A stretch of DNA of 61,390 bases, taken from positions 1-61,390 of the forward strand of contig QWPV01000009.1 of the NCBI GenBank assembly GCA_003671055.1. The letters run 5' to 3'. Shown here piece by piece: positions 8,512 through 18,463 of this stretch. The position numbers were made by a program, and so were the translations under genes. The notes below the pieces were generated by a model that was given only the letters and a program-made list of their open reading frames with translations, did no database searches and had not been told where the DNA came from. The DNA comes from Planctomycetota bacterium (GTDB taxonomy: Bacteria > Planctomycetota > Phycisphaerae > Phycisphaerales > SM1A02). Numbering within the stretch: the first letter of the stretch is position 1; each line of letters begins with the position of its first letter.

Positions 8512-10020
8512 GTGCCGCGAGGACGAGTCGCACAATCTGACAACGACGAACCGGTTGGTCCAGCATCGCTGTTGACACCGATGGAGCCGTTGACCGCGCA
8601 AGAAGCAGCCGATAGTCCAGTTGAAAACCCGCAAGAGGCGACGGAAGAAGACGATCGCGTCACGGCGTTGCTCGCAAAATCCATCGACGTGCCGATCTTT
8701 GCTGACGCGGTTGAAGCACAGGAAGCGCCTGATGCTGCGGACACGCTTGAAGGGCTTGGCACCGTGCAAGCTGCGGAAGTCATCGAAGAGATGGAGACGG
8801 AGAGTGCTGCAGAAGCGCTCGCACATATGCATCCGTCGCTGGCGGTGAGCGTGCTTGAAGATTTGATTGAAGAGGATCCGAGTTACGCGGGAAAACTCAT
8901 CGAAGAGATGGCACCCGATGACGCGACGGATCTTCTGCAGAACCTTCCGGATGACTATCGCGATCGCTTGCTTGGCACGCTTGGCAAAGTAGAAGCGGTG
9001 AAGATGCGCGAACTGCTCTCGTTCGACGAAGAGTCGGCGGGCGGCATGATGACGACCGACTATCTCGCTGTGCGCGACACGATGACGGTGGCGCAAGCGG
9101 TCGAAGCGATTCGTCGTGCGGACACGGAAGAAGAATGGGTGTATGTGTTCGTCGTCGACTGGCGCGGTCGTCTGCAGGGTCGCGTGACGATGAAACGATT
9201 GCTGCTTGCGGAAGCGGCGCAAAAAGTCATCGATGTGTGCGATCGGCCTGTTGACGCAGTGCCGCATGAACTTGCGAAGGAAGATGTCGCGCGCGAGTTT
9301 GAAAAATACGATTACCTCGTGCTGCCTGTCGTGGATGCGACGGATCGATTGCTCGGCGTCATCACGGTCGATGACGTTGTCGACATCATTCGTCAAGAGA
9401 GCACGGAAGACGCGCAGAAGATGGTCGGTGCGGGCAGCGAAGAGGCGGTGTTCTCATCGGTGGCGGAGAAACTTCGTGGACGCTTCCCGTGGCTCGTTCT
9501 GAATCTTCTCACGAGTTCGATTGCCGCGACGGTGGTGTTTCAGTTTGACGATCTCATCGGATCGATCGCGATTCTCGCCGTCATCATGCCGCTCATCGCG
9601 AATCAATCCGGCAACGCTGGACAGCAATCGCTCGCGGTCACACTTCGCGGCATCGTGCTCGATGAAGTTCGACCGGGCGCAGCGTTGACGATCGTGCGCC
9701 GCGAAGCGATGGTCGGCGCGGTGAATGGGTTGCTGTGCGGCGTGCTTGTTGGAACCGCGGTAGGCATTCTCGAGCACTTCCTGCATCCAGCGTCGCAGGG
9801 TTGGCGTCTCGGCCTCATCGTTGGAATCTCGATGCCGGTCGCGCTCACGATCGGTACAACAGTCGGCGCGTCGTTGCCACTCATCGTGCGGCGCATGGGC
9901 GCAGATCCTGCGACTGCATCGACGATCTTCCTCACGATGGTCACCGACTCCGTGAGTTTCTTCGTGTTCCTCGGACTCGCGAGTCTGCTGCAGTCGTGGA
10001 TTCAAGTCGGCGCTGCGTGA
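8512..10020 (+). CDS. mgtE: Magnesium transporter MgtE
   Basis: A 502-residue MgtE with the standard order: acidic N-terminal superhelical domain (about residues 60-195, with LIEEDPSYAGKLIEEMAPDDA), a CBS pair (about 195-320, MTTDYLAVRDTMTV to GVITVDDVVDII) and a five-helix membrane domain (about 330-502). The pore-lining segment MPLIANQSGNAGQQS matches the conserved PL...NAGxQ motif. The CBS and N domains sense cytoplasmic Mg2+ and close the pore in known MgtE. The start is GTG at 8512; ATG at 8581 is an alternative, but the -10 box six bases before the GTG favours it. It converges on the phosphoesterase gene. Confidence 0.95.
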   Translation: MPRGRVAQSDNDEPVGPASLLTPMEPLTAQEAADSPVENPQEATEEDDRVTALLAKSIDVPIFADAVEAQEAPDAADTLEGLGTVQAAEVIEEMETESAAEALAHMHPSLAVSVLEDLIEEDPSYAGKLIEEMAPDDATDLLQNLPDDYRDRLLGTLGKVEAVKMRELLSFDEESAGGMMTTDYLAVRDTMTVAQAVEAIRRADTEEEWVYVFVVDWRGRLQGRVTMKRLLLAEAAQKVIDVCDRPVDAVPHELAKEDVAREFEKYDYLVLPVVDATDRLLGVITVDDVVDIIRQESTEDAQKMVGAGSEEAVFSSVAEKLRGRFPWLVLNLLTSSIAATVVFQFDDLIGSIAILAVIMPLIANQSGNAGQQSLAVTLRGIVLDEVRPGAALTIVRREAMVGAVNGLLCGVLVGTAVGILEHFLHPASQGWRLGLIVGISMPVALTIGTTVGASLPLIVRRMGADPATASTIFLTMVTDSVSFFVFLGLASLLQSWIQVGAA

Positions 10021-10032
10021 GCGGGGATCGCA

Positions 10033-12720
10033 TCACTGTGTTGATGTTGCTTCGTCCTCATCATCATCATCATCAACGCCTGCTGTCACGGCCCATTCGG
10101 GATACGCCGCAGCTGAACCCTTCATCGCATGCCAGAGAATTCGATTGAAGAGATCCTCGGGACACTGATCGATCTTGTCGAGCGGAAGTTGCGCGGACAA
10201 CACAGCGTGTTCGCGCAGCAGTGCGTCGCTGATCGACTTTGGATCTGGGTTCATTTGATCGAGCGGAATATTGTTTGGGAGCGCGGAGTAGGGCGTGAAG
10301 TCCGCGACGGTCGTAAAGCATTCACGCATCGGCGTCGCGGTTGCGTCGAACTGATTCATCGGCGGCAAGCCCAACATCAACTCCATCGTGCGAAGCAAAC
10401 TCGTTTGGTTGTACTGCGTACTCACCACCGCGCCGCGCTTCGTGTACGGACTGATCACCAACGCAGTGGTTCGGTATCCACTCACATGATCCCATCCCGC
10501 TTGAGGATCATCTTCAATTGAGAAGATGCAGGTGTCCTTCCAGAACTTGCTGTGACTGAGCGCTTCGACAATCTGTCCGAACGCGAGATCGTTGTCGGCA
10601 ACTTGCGCTGCTGGAGTCGGTGCACCCGAGCCTGTTCCACTCGTGTGATCATTGGGAAGACAGATCACGATGAAGTTTGGCATAGAGTCGGCTGCTTCAA
10701 ATCCTCGGAGTTCCTTGATGAATTCCTTCGCGCGCCACACATCAGGAATGTCCATGTCCCAACCGGGCGCCGTCGTGCTGAGGTACGGGCGGAGTGATTC
10801 GATCGATGGAGCGCTCACCGCGACGATCGCACCATCGCCAGTCTTGAAATCCGTCCAGCAATCGCGCGCCGTGATCTTGTCCTTGCGTGTGCGATCTTTC
10901 CAATGCTTACTCGTGATCGCAAACTCACCAAACACACGGAGCGTCTTGTTGTGTGCGAGTGCGTTGTCCCAGATGAATCCTGCAGGTGAATACGCGAGCG
11001 CATCTGCGCCATCGAGTTCCATGCCATCGGGGTAACTGCGTGGGAATCCCGCGAACGATCGCTCGACATAATCCGTGACGATCCCTGCATCCGCCCATTG
11101 ATGGCCGTCGGCGCTGAGAATGCCTGAGCAGTACGTGTTGTCGAGGAGCACAAAGTCGTCCACGAGTTTGTGAAGGTTGGGCGTGACGTCTTTCCCAAAG
11201 ATGCACAGCGATGCATCCCCATTGCCTTTCGCGATGTCGCCGAACACTTGGTCGTAGGTTCGATTCTCACGAATGATGTAGACGACATGATTGAACACAC
11301 TCGGCTCACCCACGCGCTCGGGCACTGCGCACGCAAGTTGCGCAGGTCTCGGCGGGAGCGCGGCAGTTGCGAGAAGTCCGTAGCGCATGTTGTCGAGCGC
11401 GATTTGTGAGAGCGGGAGAAGTTCGTCGCTGCTCGGCACAGGAAGCAACGACAACGAACCGAAGTACTGGCGTGATTGCAACTCCACCTTCTGGCCTTCT
11501 GCAAACTGTTTAGTCGAGCCGATGCCTTTGATGTTCGCAACACAGAGCGTCTCACGACCTTCGCGCATTGCGACAGTAATCGCTCCAGGAAACCAGCCGA
11601 CGGGAATAAGCCCGCGCAACGTTGATGCACCAATCTCGAAGTCAATCACGCCGATCGCGTTGTGTCCGCCGTTACATACATAGAGCGTCTCTCCATCTCG
11701 CGAGAACGCAAGCGCGTTTGGCTGCGCGCCGAAGAGATCCGATGGACTTTGTCGCGCCCAGATTGTTTCCACGAGTTGTTGCGTCTGTGTGTCGAGGACA
11801 CTGAGTGTGTCATCCGCGGTGTTCGCGATCACGAGCCATCGATGATCCGGTGAAAGCGCCATCGCACTCGCATGTTTGCCCAGCACCATTTCTGACGGCG
11901 TACTTGTTCCATCGAGATCAATCACGCTCACAGATCCTTCGCTCGCGATGTGGCGAACAGCATCGACGCGCACAAGCGTGCCGCGACCAGCGGGACCAGT
12001 GCGATCATCTTCACTCGGCCGCCGTCCTCCCCAGTTACTCACGTATGCGTTCGCGCCGACAAGCACGACATCGAATGGCGCAACACCAACATCCCACTTG
12101 CGCAAGACTGAGCCATCACTCGTCGCGAGTTCGAACAACTGGTTCGAGAGATTGCCACACACATACAACTTCGCGCCATCCGCCGAGATCGCGAGTCCTG
12201 CGGGGATTTCCTCTTCGCGTCGCGGCGCATACGCGTTCGGAAGAGGAATGGAGTGAAGTCCCACTACGCCTTCCACCGCCGCGACGCTGAAGACTTTGAT
12301 AGAGCCATTTACATTCGAGAGATAGATGCGTGTGCCATCAGGCGAGAAGATGAGCCCCGTGAAACTGACCTGCCCGTCTTTGTCAGGATTCAAGAGTCGC
12401 GGCGACGATTCGCTAGGACGCGATGGATATTCAGCTTCAGAAGGAAGCGCAACGCGTTGCATCACTGCACCAGTGTTGGGATCGATCACCACGAGCTCAG
12501 CAGTTTTTCCCGCTGTGACAAGCCGTTTGCCGTCTGGACTCAGCGCGATGACTTGCGGTCGCATGCCCGGCAGTTCGACTTGCACGCCGTGGGGCGTGAG
12601 CCGTTGGTTCGCAGGCGTGTAGTAGCAGTTGGCGGAAATCTTGCCGACAGGTTCACTCGTCGCGGGTGGAACTTGCGCAACGGCAAAGACACAAAACGCG
12701 AGGCTCATGAGTGGCTGCAT
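10033..12720 (-). CDS. Exported YncE-type beta-propeller/phosphoesterase fusion protein
   Basis: An 895-residue secreted protein starting with the signal peptide MQPLMSLAFCVFAVAQ. Residues from about 30 to 430 form a WD/YVTN-like propeller (repeated ALSPDGKRLV, FSRDGETLYVCNGG). From about 480 on is a phosphoesterase domain of the phospholipase C/acid phosphatase type: VVYIIRENRTYDQVFGD, then VTPNLHKLVDDFVLLDN, LPNDHTSG, SIEDDPQAGWDHV. The tail is a run of acidic residues (DDDDDEDE). The start is ATG at 12720; frame upstream of it lies in the neighbouring gene. The fusion is familiar from planctomycetes and acidobacteria; its substrate is unknown. Confidence 0.88.
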   Translation of the reverse strand: MQPLMSLAFCVFAVAQVPPATSEPVGKISANCYYTPANQRLTPHGVQVELPGMRPQVIALSPDGKRLVTAGKTAELVVIDPNTGAVMQRVALPSEAEYPSRPSESSPRLLNPDKDGQVSFTGLIFSPDGTRIYLSNVNGSIKVFSVAAVEGVVGLHSIPLPNAYAPRREEEIPAGLAISADGAKLYVCGNLSNQLFELATSDGSVLRKWDVGVAPFDVVLVGANAYVSNWGGRRPSEDDRTGPAGRGTLVRVDAVRHIASEGSVSVIDLDGTSTPSEMVLGKHASAMALSPDHRWLVIANTADDTLSVLDTQTQQLVETIWARQSPSDLFGAQPNALAFSRDGETLYVCNGGHNAIGVIDFEIGASTLRGLIPVGWFPGAITVAMREGRETLCVANIKGIGSTKQFAEGQKVELQSRQYFGSLSLLPVPSSDELLPLSQIALDNMRYGLLATAALPPRPAQLACAVPERVGEPSVFNHVVYIIRENRTYDQVFGDIAKGNGDASLCIFGKDVTPNLHKLVDDFVLLDNTYCSGILSADGHQWADAGIVTDYVERSFAGFPRSYPDGMELDGADALAYSPAGFIWDNALAHNKTLRVFGEFAITSKHWKDRTRKDKITARDCWTDFKTGDGAIVAVSAPSIESLRPYLSTTAPGWDMDIPDVWRAKEFIKELRGFEAADSMPNFIVICLPNDHTSGTGSGAPTPAAQVADNDLAFGQIVEALSHSKFWKDTCIFSIEDDPQAGWDHVSGYRTTALVISPYTKRGAVVSTQYNQTSLLRTMELMLGLPPMNQFDATATPMRECFTTVADFTPYSALPNNIPLDQMNPDPKSISDALLREHAVLSAQLPLDKIDQCPEDLFNRILWHAMKGSAAAYPEWAVTAGVDDDDDEDEATSTQ

Positions 12721-12729
12721 CGAGTGATG

Positions 12730-12735
12730 AGCGTA
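12730..12735 (-). promoter_or_regulatory. Candidate -10 box (TACGCT) of the phosphoesterase gene
   Basis: TACGCT lies nine bases before the ATG at 12720, with no Shine-Dalgarno between them. The same hexamer serves the divergent ABC gene and the amidase gene at similar distance. Confidence 0.35.
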
Positions 12736-12781
12736 TCGGATGAACGCCTGCTCGCACGCATATCCATCGCAACAGACTGAG

Positions 12782-12787
12782 TACGCT
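12782..12787 (+). promoter_or_regulatory. Candidate -10 box (TACGCT) of the ABC-2 operon
   Basis: TACGCT lies 12 bases before the ATG at 12800, predicting a leader of only about five bases. Confidence 0.35.
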
Positions 12788-12799
12788 GTGCAGCACTCC

Positions 12800-13639
12800 A
12801 TGCTCGCACTTCGCAACATACGCAAGTCCTTTGGCTCCACCATCGCGGTGCAGGATCTCACGCTTGATGTGCAGCAAGGCGAGATCTTTGGATTGCTCGG
12901 ACCCAACGGCGCGGGCAAGTCCACCACCATCGCGATTGCGACTGGATTAGTCGCGCCCACAAGCGGTGAGGTCAATCTGCTCGGTCAAGGGTCACCCTCG
13001 CAACCATCTGTTCGGCGAAGCATCGGTCTCGCGCCGCAAGAGATCACGCTCTACGCAGAGCTGACCGCGCGCGAAAATCTCTTGTTCTACGCCGCGCTCT
13101 ACGGGGTGGAGCATGCGGGTAAACGCGTCGACGAACTTTTGAATCTCGTCGAACTCGACACACGCGCAACGAGTCGAGTGTCGACATTCTCAGGCGGAAT
13201 GAAGCGACGATTGAATCTCGCCGCTGCACTCGTGCATGATCCGAAGCTTCTTCTACTCGATGAGCCGACCGCTGGTGTGGATCCGCAGAGTCGCAATCGC
13301 ATCCTCGAACTCGTGCGTGAACTTTCAGCACAAGGCAAGACCATCGTCTACACCACCCACTACATGGAAGAGGCGGCGAAGATCTGCCATCGCGTGGGCA
13401 TTGTCGATCACGGCAAGATGCTTGATGTTGGGTCGCCGCGCGAACTCATCGCGCGTCACGGCGGATCGTCTGCAGTGACCGTCACCCGCAGTGGCGTTGA
13501 TGAACGCGTCGTCACAGTGGATCCAGCTGCTGAAGTTGCGCGTCAACTCGCAATCGGCGGAGCCACAGGCTTGCGCATCGAACAACCTGATCTTGAGTCG
13601 GTCTTCCTGAATCTCACCGGACGGAGTCTTCGCGAATGA
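12800..13639 (+). CDS. ABC-2 type transporter, ATP-binding protein
   Basis: A 279-residue nucleotide-binding subunit. Walker A is GPNGAGKST (residues 34-42), the signature is SGGMKRRL (131-138), Walker B is LLLLDEPTAG (150-159), and the switch His is in TTHYMEEA. The C-terminal 70 residues form the small domain common to drug/polysaccharide ABC-2 ATPases. ATG at 12800 is chosen, since upstream in-frame codons overlap the promoter region. Its stop overlaps the following permease start as ATGA, so the two form one transporter. Substrate is not inferable. Confidence 0.93.
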   Translation: MLALRNIRKSFGSTIAVQDLTLDVQQGEIFGLLGPNGAGKSTTIAIATGLVAPTSGEVNLLGQGSPSQPSVRRSIGLAPQEITLYAELTARENLLFYAALYGVEHAGKRVDELLNLVELDTRATSRVSTFSGGMKRRLNLAAALVHDPKLLLLDEPTAGVDPQSRNRILELVRELSAQGKTIVYTTHYMEEAAKICHRVGIVDHGKMLDVGSPRELIARHGGSSAVTVTRSGVDERVVTVDPAAEVARQLAIGGATGLRIEQPDLESVFLNLTGRSLRE

Positions 13640-14934
13640 GTGCGATTCTTGCTATCACGCGCAAAGATTTACGATTGATGTTCCGCGACAAGGGCGAAAT
13701 GTTTTTCACGTTTTTGTTTCCGATGATCCTCGCGACATTCTTCGGCTTCATCTTCGGCGGCGGATCTGATGGCGGGAGCAAGATTGAAGTTGCGCTCGTG
13801 GTGGAGAGCGATTCGAAACTTGCTGCAGGCATCGCGGGCGATCTTCAGGCGGACGTTGCGTTTGAGGTGGTGAGTGTGCAAACACGCGCACTCGCAACCG
13901 ATCTCGTGCGTGCGGGCAAGGTGACCGCTGCAGTGATTCTTCCCGCATCGATGCAAGATGGCATAGGCAATCTCTTCGGCGGTGGCGGCGGCATTCCGAT
14001 CGAAGCGATCGTGGATCCATCGCGTCGAGCGGAGGTCGGCCTCATTCAAGGGAAGTTGAATGAGTTGGCGTTTCGTCAGTTTCCAAAACTGTTCTCCGAT
14101 GGCGATGCGATGACGCAGTTCGCGTCAACCGCGCGAACGTCGGTCGCGCAATCTTCGAGCCTCACGCCTGGACAGAAACTCGCTGCGAGTGCACTCATCG
14201 CGGCGGGCGACTCGCTTTCGAAGTCGCTCATCACGGATGCCGCGCCCGCGGATGGCGAAGCGTCTGGCAGCGGCGTCGCAGGATGGTCGCCCGTCGCGAT
14301 CACGATTCAAGAGTTGCCCGCAAAGAAGGGCGGTCCGCGCAACGCGTTCGACGTGAGTTTCCCACAAGGCATCGTGTGGGGACTTGCAGGTTGCGTGATG
14401 GCCTTCGCGACATCGCTTGTTGCTGAGCGCATGCGCGGAACACTGGATCGACTTCGACTTGCGCCCATCACACGCAGTCAATTACTTGCAGGAAAGGGGC
14501 TCGCGTGTTTCATCACGGCGCTGCTCGTGCAAGTGTTATTGCTTGGGCTCGCCATCGTCGCGTTCGGATCAACAGTAGAACAACCCTTCATGCTGTGCGT
14601 CGCGTTTGTCGCAACAGCATTTGCATTCAGCGGACTGTCGATGTTGATCGCGGGCGCGTGTCGAACGGAAGCGCAAGCACAAGGTGCGGGGCGCGGCGCA
14701 TTGCTCTTACTCGCGATGATCGGCGGAGGAACGATTCCACTCTTCCTCATGCCGCCGTTCTTCAAGAGCGTGAGTATGGCGAGTCCGTTTCGTTGGGCGG
14801 TCTCTGCGATCGAAGGTCCGTTCTGGCGCGGCTCAAATCTCAGTGATCAACTTCTTCCACTCGCAATTCTGACGGCTATCGGCATTGTTGGGTTTACTGT
14901 TGGTGTGCGCGCAACACGATCGGCTGCGCGGTAA
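13636..14934 (+). CDS. ABC-2 type transporter permease
   Basis: A 432-residue membrane protein with one N-terminal helix (residues ~20-40), a large extracytoplasmic domain (~45-235), and five or six C-terminal helices (e.g. GIVWGLAGCVMAFATSLVAE, then RMRGTLDRLRLAPITR, the conserved coupling segment of ABC-2 exporters). This matches the YhgE/ABC2_membrane_3 layout. It overlaps the ATPase gene by four bases and is 37 bases upstream of a second ABC module. It is probably the membrane half of an exporter with the preceding ATPase. Confidence 0.92.
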   Translation: MSAILAITRKDLRLMFRDKGEMFFTFLFPMILATFFGFIFGGGSDGGSKIEVALVVESDSKLAAGIAGDLQADVAFEVVSVQTRALATDLVRAGKVTAAVILPASMQDGIGNLFGGGGGIPIEAIVDPSRRAEVGLIQGKLNELAFRQFPKLFSDGDAMTQFASTARTSVAQSSSLTPGQKLAASALIAAGDSLSKSLITDAAPADGEASGSGVAGWSPVAITIQELPAKKGGPRNAFDVSFPQGIVWGLAGCVMAFATSLVAERMRGTLDRLRLAPITRSQLLAGKGLACFITALLVQVLLLGLAIVAFGSTVEQPFMLCVAFVATAFAFSGLSMLIAGACRTEAQAQGAGRGALLLLAMIGGGTIPLFLMPPFFKSVSMASPFRWAVSAIEGPFWRGSNLSDQLLPLAILTAIGIVGFTVGVRATRSAAR

Positions 14935-14971
14935 TCTAGGGGACTCCCTTGGATTGAAGTAGGCACGACGT

Positions 14972-15787
14972 ATGGCGAAAGACACAGGTACAACAACTCA
15001 CGTTGCAGCGGGTGAACTGCTCGTCGCAACCGGATTGCAAAAGCGATTCGGTACGACCTACGCGGTGCGCGGCATTGACTTGCGCGTGAAGGCGGGCGAA
15101 GTGCTCGGCTTCCTCGGGCCCAACGGTGCAGGCAAGAGCACGTCGATGCGCATGGTGACCGGTTATCTCGAACCAACCGCGGGCACGATCACTTTGTGCG
15201 GCGTGAATCTTCTCACGCATCCGATCGAAGCCAAGCGCACATTTGGATATCTCCCGGAAGGCGCGCCTGCGTATCCCGAAATGACGGTCGAGGAGTTTCT
15301 CGCATTCGTGGCAGCTGCGCGCGGCTATTCCGGCAGTGAAGCGCGTGATCGTGTGGAGGGCGTCATCGAGCGCGTGCACTTGCAAGGTGTGCGTCGCAAG
15401 AGTTTCGAAACACTCTCGAAGGGTTACAAGCGCCGCACAGGATTAGCACAAGCATTGATGCACGATCCGCGCATTCTCATTCTCGATGAGCCGACCGATG
15501 GACTTGATCCGAATCAGAAACATGAAGTGCGCGAGTTGATTCGTGATCTCGGCAAGGATCGCGCCGTTGTGCTCTCCACGCACATTCTCGAAGAAGTTGA
15601 AGCAGTCTGCACGCGTGCGATGGTGATCAATCATGGAAGCGTCGTGTTTGACGGCACGCCTGCGGAGATGGAGTCGAAGGCGCCAGCCCACATCACGAAG
15701 AATCGCATGGATCATGTCTTCCGCATGTTGACGACGGGCGACCGCGCGACTCTGCATGCAAAGCACGCGAAGGGAGCACGCCGATGA
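14972..15787 (+). CDS. ABC transporter ATP-binding protein, GldA-like
   Basis: A 271-residue ATPase with Walker A GPNGAGKST (49-57), a signature variant LSKGYKRRTGLAQA (148-161) in place of LSGGQ, and Walker B ILILDEPTDGLDP (168-180). The LSKGY signature is typical of the Gld-type ABC-2 ATPases found beside GldF and GldG homologues. The downstream permease and Gldg protein confirm the context. It overlaps the permease start by four bases (ATGA). In Bacteroidota related genes are tied to gliding, but in planctomycetes no such link is established. Confidence 0.92.
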   Translation: MAKDTGTTTHVAAGELLVATGLQKRFGTTYAVRGIDLRVKAGEVLGFLGPNGAGKSTSMRMVTGYLEPTAGTITLCGVNLLTHPIEAKRTFGYLPEGAPAYPEMTVEEFLAFVAAARGYSGSEARDRVEGVIERVHLQGVRRKSFETLSKGYKRRTGLAQALMHDPRILILDEPTDGLDPNQKHEVRELIRDLGKDRAVVLSTHILEEVEAVCTRAMVINHGSVVFDGTPAEMESKAPAHITKNRMDHVFRMLTTGDRATLHAKHAKGARR

Positions 15788-16542
15788 GCGCACCGACAAC
15801 AACACGCGCCGCGCGCATCTATGTGATCTTCGCGCGAGAGTTCCGCGCGTACTTCGCCACGCCGCTTGCTGCGGTGTTCCTCGTGATTTTCCTCTTCCTC
15901 GCGGGACTCTTCACGTTCAACATCGGATCGCTGTACGAACGGAACCAAGCAGACTTGCGTCCGTTCTTCCAGTTCGTGCCGTGGCTCTTCTTGCTGATTC
16001 TTCCCGCAATTTCCATGCGACTCTGGGCGGAAGAGCGTCGCACGGGAACGATCGAACTGCTCGTGACGCTTCCCTTCGCGCTCGCGGATCTCGTGGTCGG
16101 AAAGTTTCTCGCCGCGTGGGCATTCGCGACGGTTGCCATCGCGTTGACGCTGCCGTTGTGGGGCACACTCGCGTGGCTAGGCGACCCCGATCACGGCACG
16201 CTCTGCACTGGATATCTCGCGACGATCTTACTTGCGGGGTTCATGCTCTCGGTGGGCTCACTCATCAGCGCGTGGACGAAGAATCAAGTGATCGCGTTCG
16301 TGCTCAGCGTTGCGCTGCTCTTCATCATCATGTTGCTCGGCTATCCAGCGGCTCTCGATGTCGTCGCATCCTTCGCGCCGCGTGGCGTCATTGAAGCACT
16401 CGCGTCGACAAGTGCGCTCACGCACTTCGATGGACTCATGCGCGGCGTTGTCGATCTGCGCGACGTGTTGTACTTCACGCTTGGTATCTCGATCTTCCTT
16501 TGGCTCAACGTCGCGGTGATTGATTGGAAGAAGAGCGACTGA
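15784..16542 (+). CDS. ABC-2 permease, GldF-like
   Basis: A 252-residue membrane protein with about six helices. It begins RIYVIFAREFRAYFATPLAAVFLVI and contains the coupling segment MRLWAEERRTGTIELLVTLPF, both characteristic of GldF-type ABC-2 permeases. It partners the ATPase immediately upstream. The Gldg-type auxiliary gene starts 34 bases downstream. Confidence 0.92.
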   Translation: MSAPTTTRAARIYVIFAREFRAYFATPLAAVFLVIFLFLAGLFTFNIGSLYERNQADLRPFFQFVPWLFLLILPAISMRLWAEERRTGTIELLVTLPFALADLVVGKFLAAWAFATVAIALTLPLWGTLAWLGDPDHGTLCTGYLATILLAGFMLSVGSLISAWTKNQVIAFVLSVALLFIIMLLGYPAALDVVASFAPRGVIEALASTSALTHFDGLMRGVVDLRDVLYFTLGISIFLWLNVAVIDWKKSD

Positions 16543-16576
16543 TTCGTCGCATCGCATTTCCGCATAGAGATTCTCC

Positions 16577-18463
16577 ATGGCTCGCTCTGATAAACGGACA
16601 TTCACACTCTTCGCAGTCTTCGCTGCTGCAATTGGCTTCGCAGCCGTCAACGTCGTGCTCTGGTCGGTGTTGCGCTCTGCTCGACTCGATCTCACGCAAG
16701 AGCAGCTCTACAGCGTCTCGCCTGGACTCACGCAACTTGCGGAACAGCTCGACGAGCCCGTGCGGTTGGAGTTGTATTGGACGGCCGAACAAGGCGCGGA
16801 CTCGCCCGAGCTTCGTTCGTACGCACAGCGCGTGCGCGAGTTTCTCTCTGAAGTCTGCGCAGAGTCTGAGGGTAAGTTGGAGTTAGTCGAAGTTGATCCG
16901 CAGCCCTTCTCCGAGCAAGAGGAAACGGCGCGCGCGAGCGGTCTCGCGCCACTCAATGCTGGCGGCGTTGGACGCACGCTCACGCTCGGGCTCATCGTGC
17001 GAAGTTCAACCGATCGCACCGAAGTTATTCCATATCTCGCGCCTGATCAAGAGCCATTCCTTGAGTACGAACTCGCGCGCCGCATTCTTGCGGTCGGTCG
17101 CGATGCGAAGTCGAAAATCGGTTGGCTCTCCACGCTTCCAGAGATGCGCGGCGATCCGAGCAAACCTGAGCAAGCAGGAGAACCACTGCTCACGCGGCAA
17201 CTCAAGCAACTCTTCGACTTCGTCGCAGTGCCGAAAGATGCAATCGAGATTCCTGCGGATCTTGGCGTGCTTTTGGTCATTCAGCCGCGAAAACTTTCCG
17301 AAGGCACACTCCGCGCGATTGACGCGTGGGTGCGCAGCGGTAAGCCGACGATTGTCTTCGTCGATCCATGGTGCGAGTCGGATCCGAGCGCAGAGAAGTT
17401 TGGCGAGACCGGTCGCGGCACTGACTTCGACATCGATGTCATGCTTGCTTCATGGGGATTGCAGATTCCACTCGACACATCTGCGGGCGGCCATCTTGTT
17501 GTCGCGGATCGCGGGACATCGACGAGAATTCAAACCACCACGCCGACCGGGCAAGTGATGGATCTCGATTATCCCGTGTGGCTCTCGTTGCGCAAAGAGA
17601 ATTTATCGACGGAAGATCCGGTGACCGCGCCGCTCTCCACCGTGAACATCATGAGTGCTGGTTCGATCGAAGTGATCGCGGGCGCATCGACAACAGCTAC
17701 GACCATCCTCGCGACCACGAAGGACTCACAACTTCTTCAATCGCTGAAACTCGGCTACTTCGGCAAAGCCGATCAATTGATTCGCGACTTTAAGGGCGAT
17801 GATCTTGCCCGCACGCTCGTCGCGCGCGTGCGTGGCCCGTTTCAAAGTATGTTCGCTGACGCGTCGGGCGCGTATCCAAAGGGCGACGCGAATCTGTTGG
17901 TGGTTTCCGACGCAGACTTGCTGGAAGATCGAACGTGGGTGCGCGCGTCGCAGAATGGAATTCAAACGATCGCGGATAACGGTGCACTTGTCGTGAACAT
18001 GATTGAGCAGATGGGTGGCTCCTCAGCGCTCGGTGGACTTCGCGCGCGCGGCGATTTCCGTCGTCCATTCACGCGCGTGGAACGCATTCGCAAGGATGCC
18101 GAGGCGCGATTTCTCAAGCGTGAAGAAGCGCTTCGCACAGACATTCAGAAGACGGAGTTCAAGATCGCGGATTTGCAGCGTCGCAAGGGAGATGATGTGG
18201 AGTTGGCGCCAGGCGGCGTCATTTCATTGTCGCCTGAGCAAGCAGCAGAGATGAAATCACTTGAAACCAAGGTGATTGACGCGAAGCGAGAATTGCGCGA
18301 TGTGCAATACTCCATGCGCGAAGAGATCGTTCAACTTGGTCGACGACTCATGCTCTTGCACGTGATCGTGTGGCCAGCAGCGGTTGCAATCGTCCTCACT
18401 ACTTGGTCGCTGCTGCGCTGGCGTCGACAACGAATTCGCATTGCGATGGGAGAACAGTCATGA
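16577..18463 (+). CDS. Gldg-family ABC auxiliary protein
   Basis: A 628-residue protein with an N-terminal membrane helix (TLFAVFAAAIGFAAVNVVLW), a large periplasmic region that starts RLDLTQEQLYSVSPGLTQLAEQLDEPV, which is the hallmark of the GldG/ABC_transp_aux family, a charged probably coiled region (about residues 495-585), and a C-terminal helix (LHVIVWPAAVAIVLTTWSLL) with a basic tail. It follows the GldA/GldF-like genes, as this family does in other genomes. It is thought to be a periplasmic part of the transporter complex. It overlaps the next gene by four bases. Confidence 0.9.
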   Translation: MARSDKRTFTLFAVFAAAIGFAAVNVVLWSVLRSARLDLTQEQLYSVSPGLTQLAEQLDEPVRLELYWTAEQGADSPELRSYAQRVREFLSEVCAESEGKLELVEVDPQPFSEQEETARASGLAPLNAGGVGRTLTLGLIVRSSTDRTEVIPYLAPDQEPFLEYELARRILAVGRDAKSKIGWLSTLPEMRGDPSKPEQAGEPLLTRQLKQLFDFVAVPKDAIEIPADLGVLLVIQPRKLSEGTLRAIDAWVRSGKPTIVFVDPWCESDPSAEKFGETGRGTDFDIDVMLASWGLQIPLDTSAGGHLVVADRGTSTRIQTTTPTGQVMDLDYPVWLSLRKENLSTEDPVTAPLSTVNIMSAGSIEVIAGASTTATTILATTKDSQLLQSLKLGYFGKADQLIRDFKGDDLARTLVARVRGPFQSMFADASGAYPKGDANLLVVSDADLLEDRTWVRASQNGIQTIADNGALVVNMIEQMGGSSALGGLRARGDFRRPFTRVERIRKDAEARFLKREEALRTDIQKTEFKIADLQRRKGDDVELAPGGVISLSPEQAAEMKSLETKVIDAKRELRDVQYSMREEIVQLGRRLMLLHVIVWPAAVAIVLTTWSLLRWRRQRIRIAMGEQS

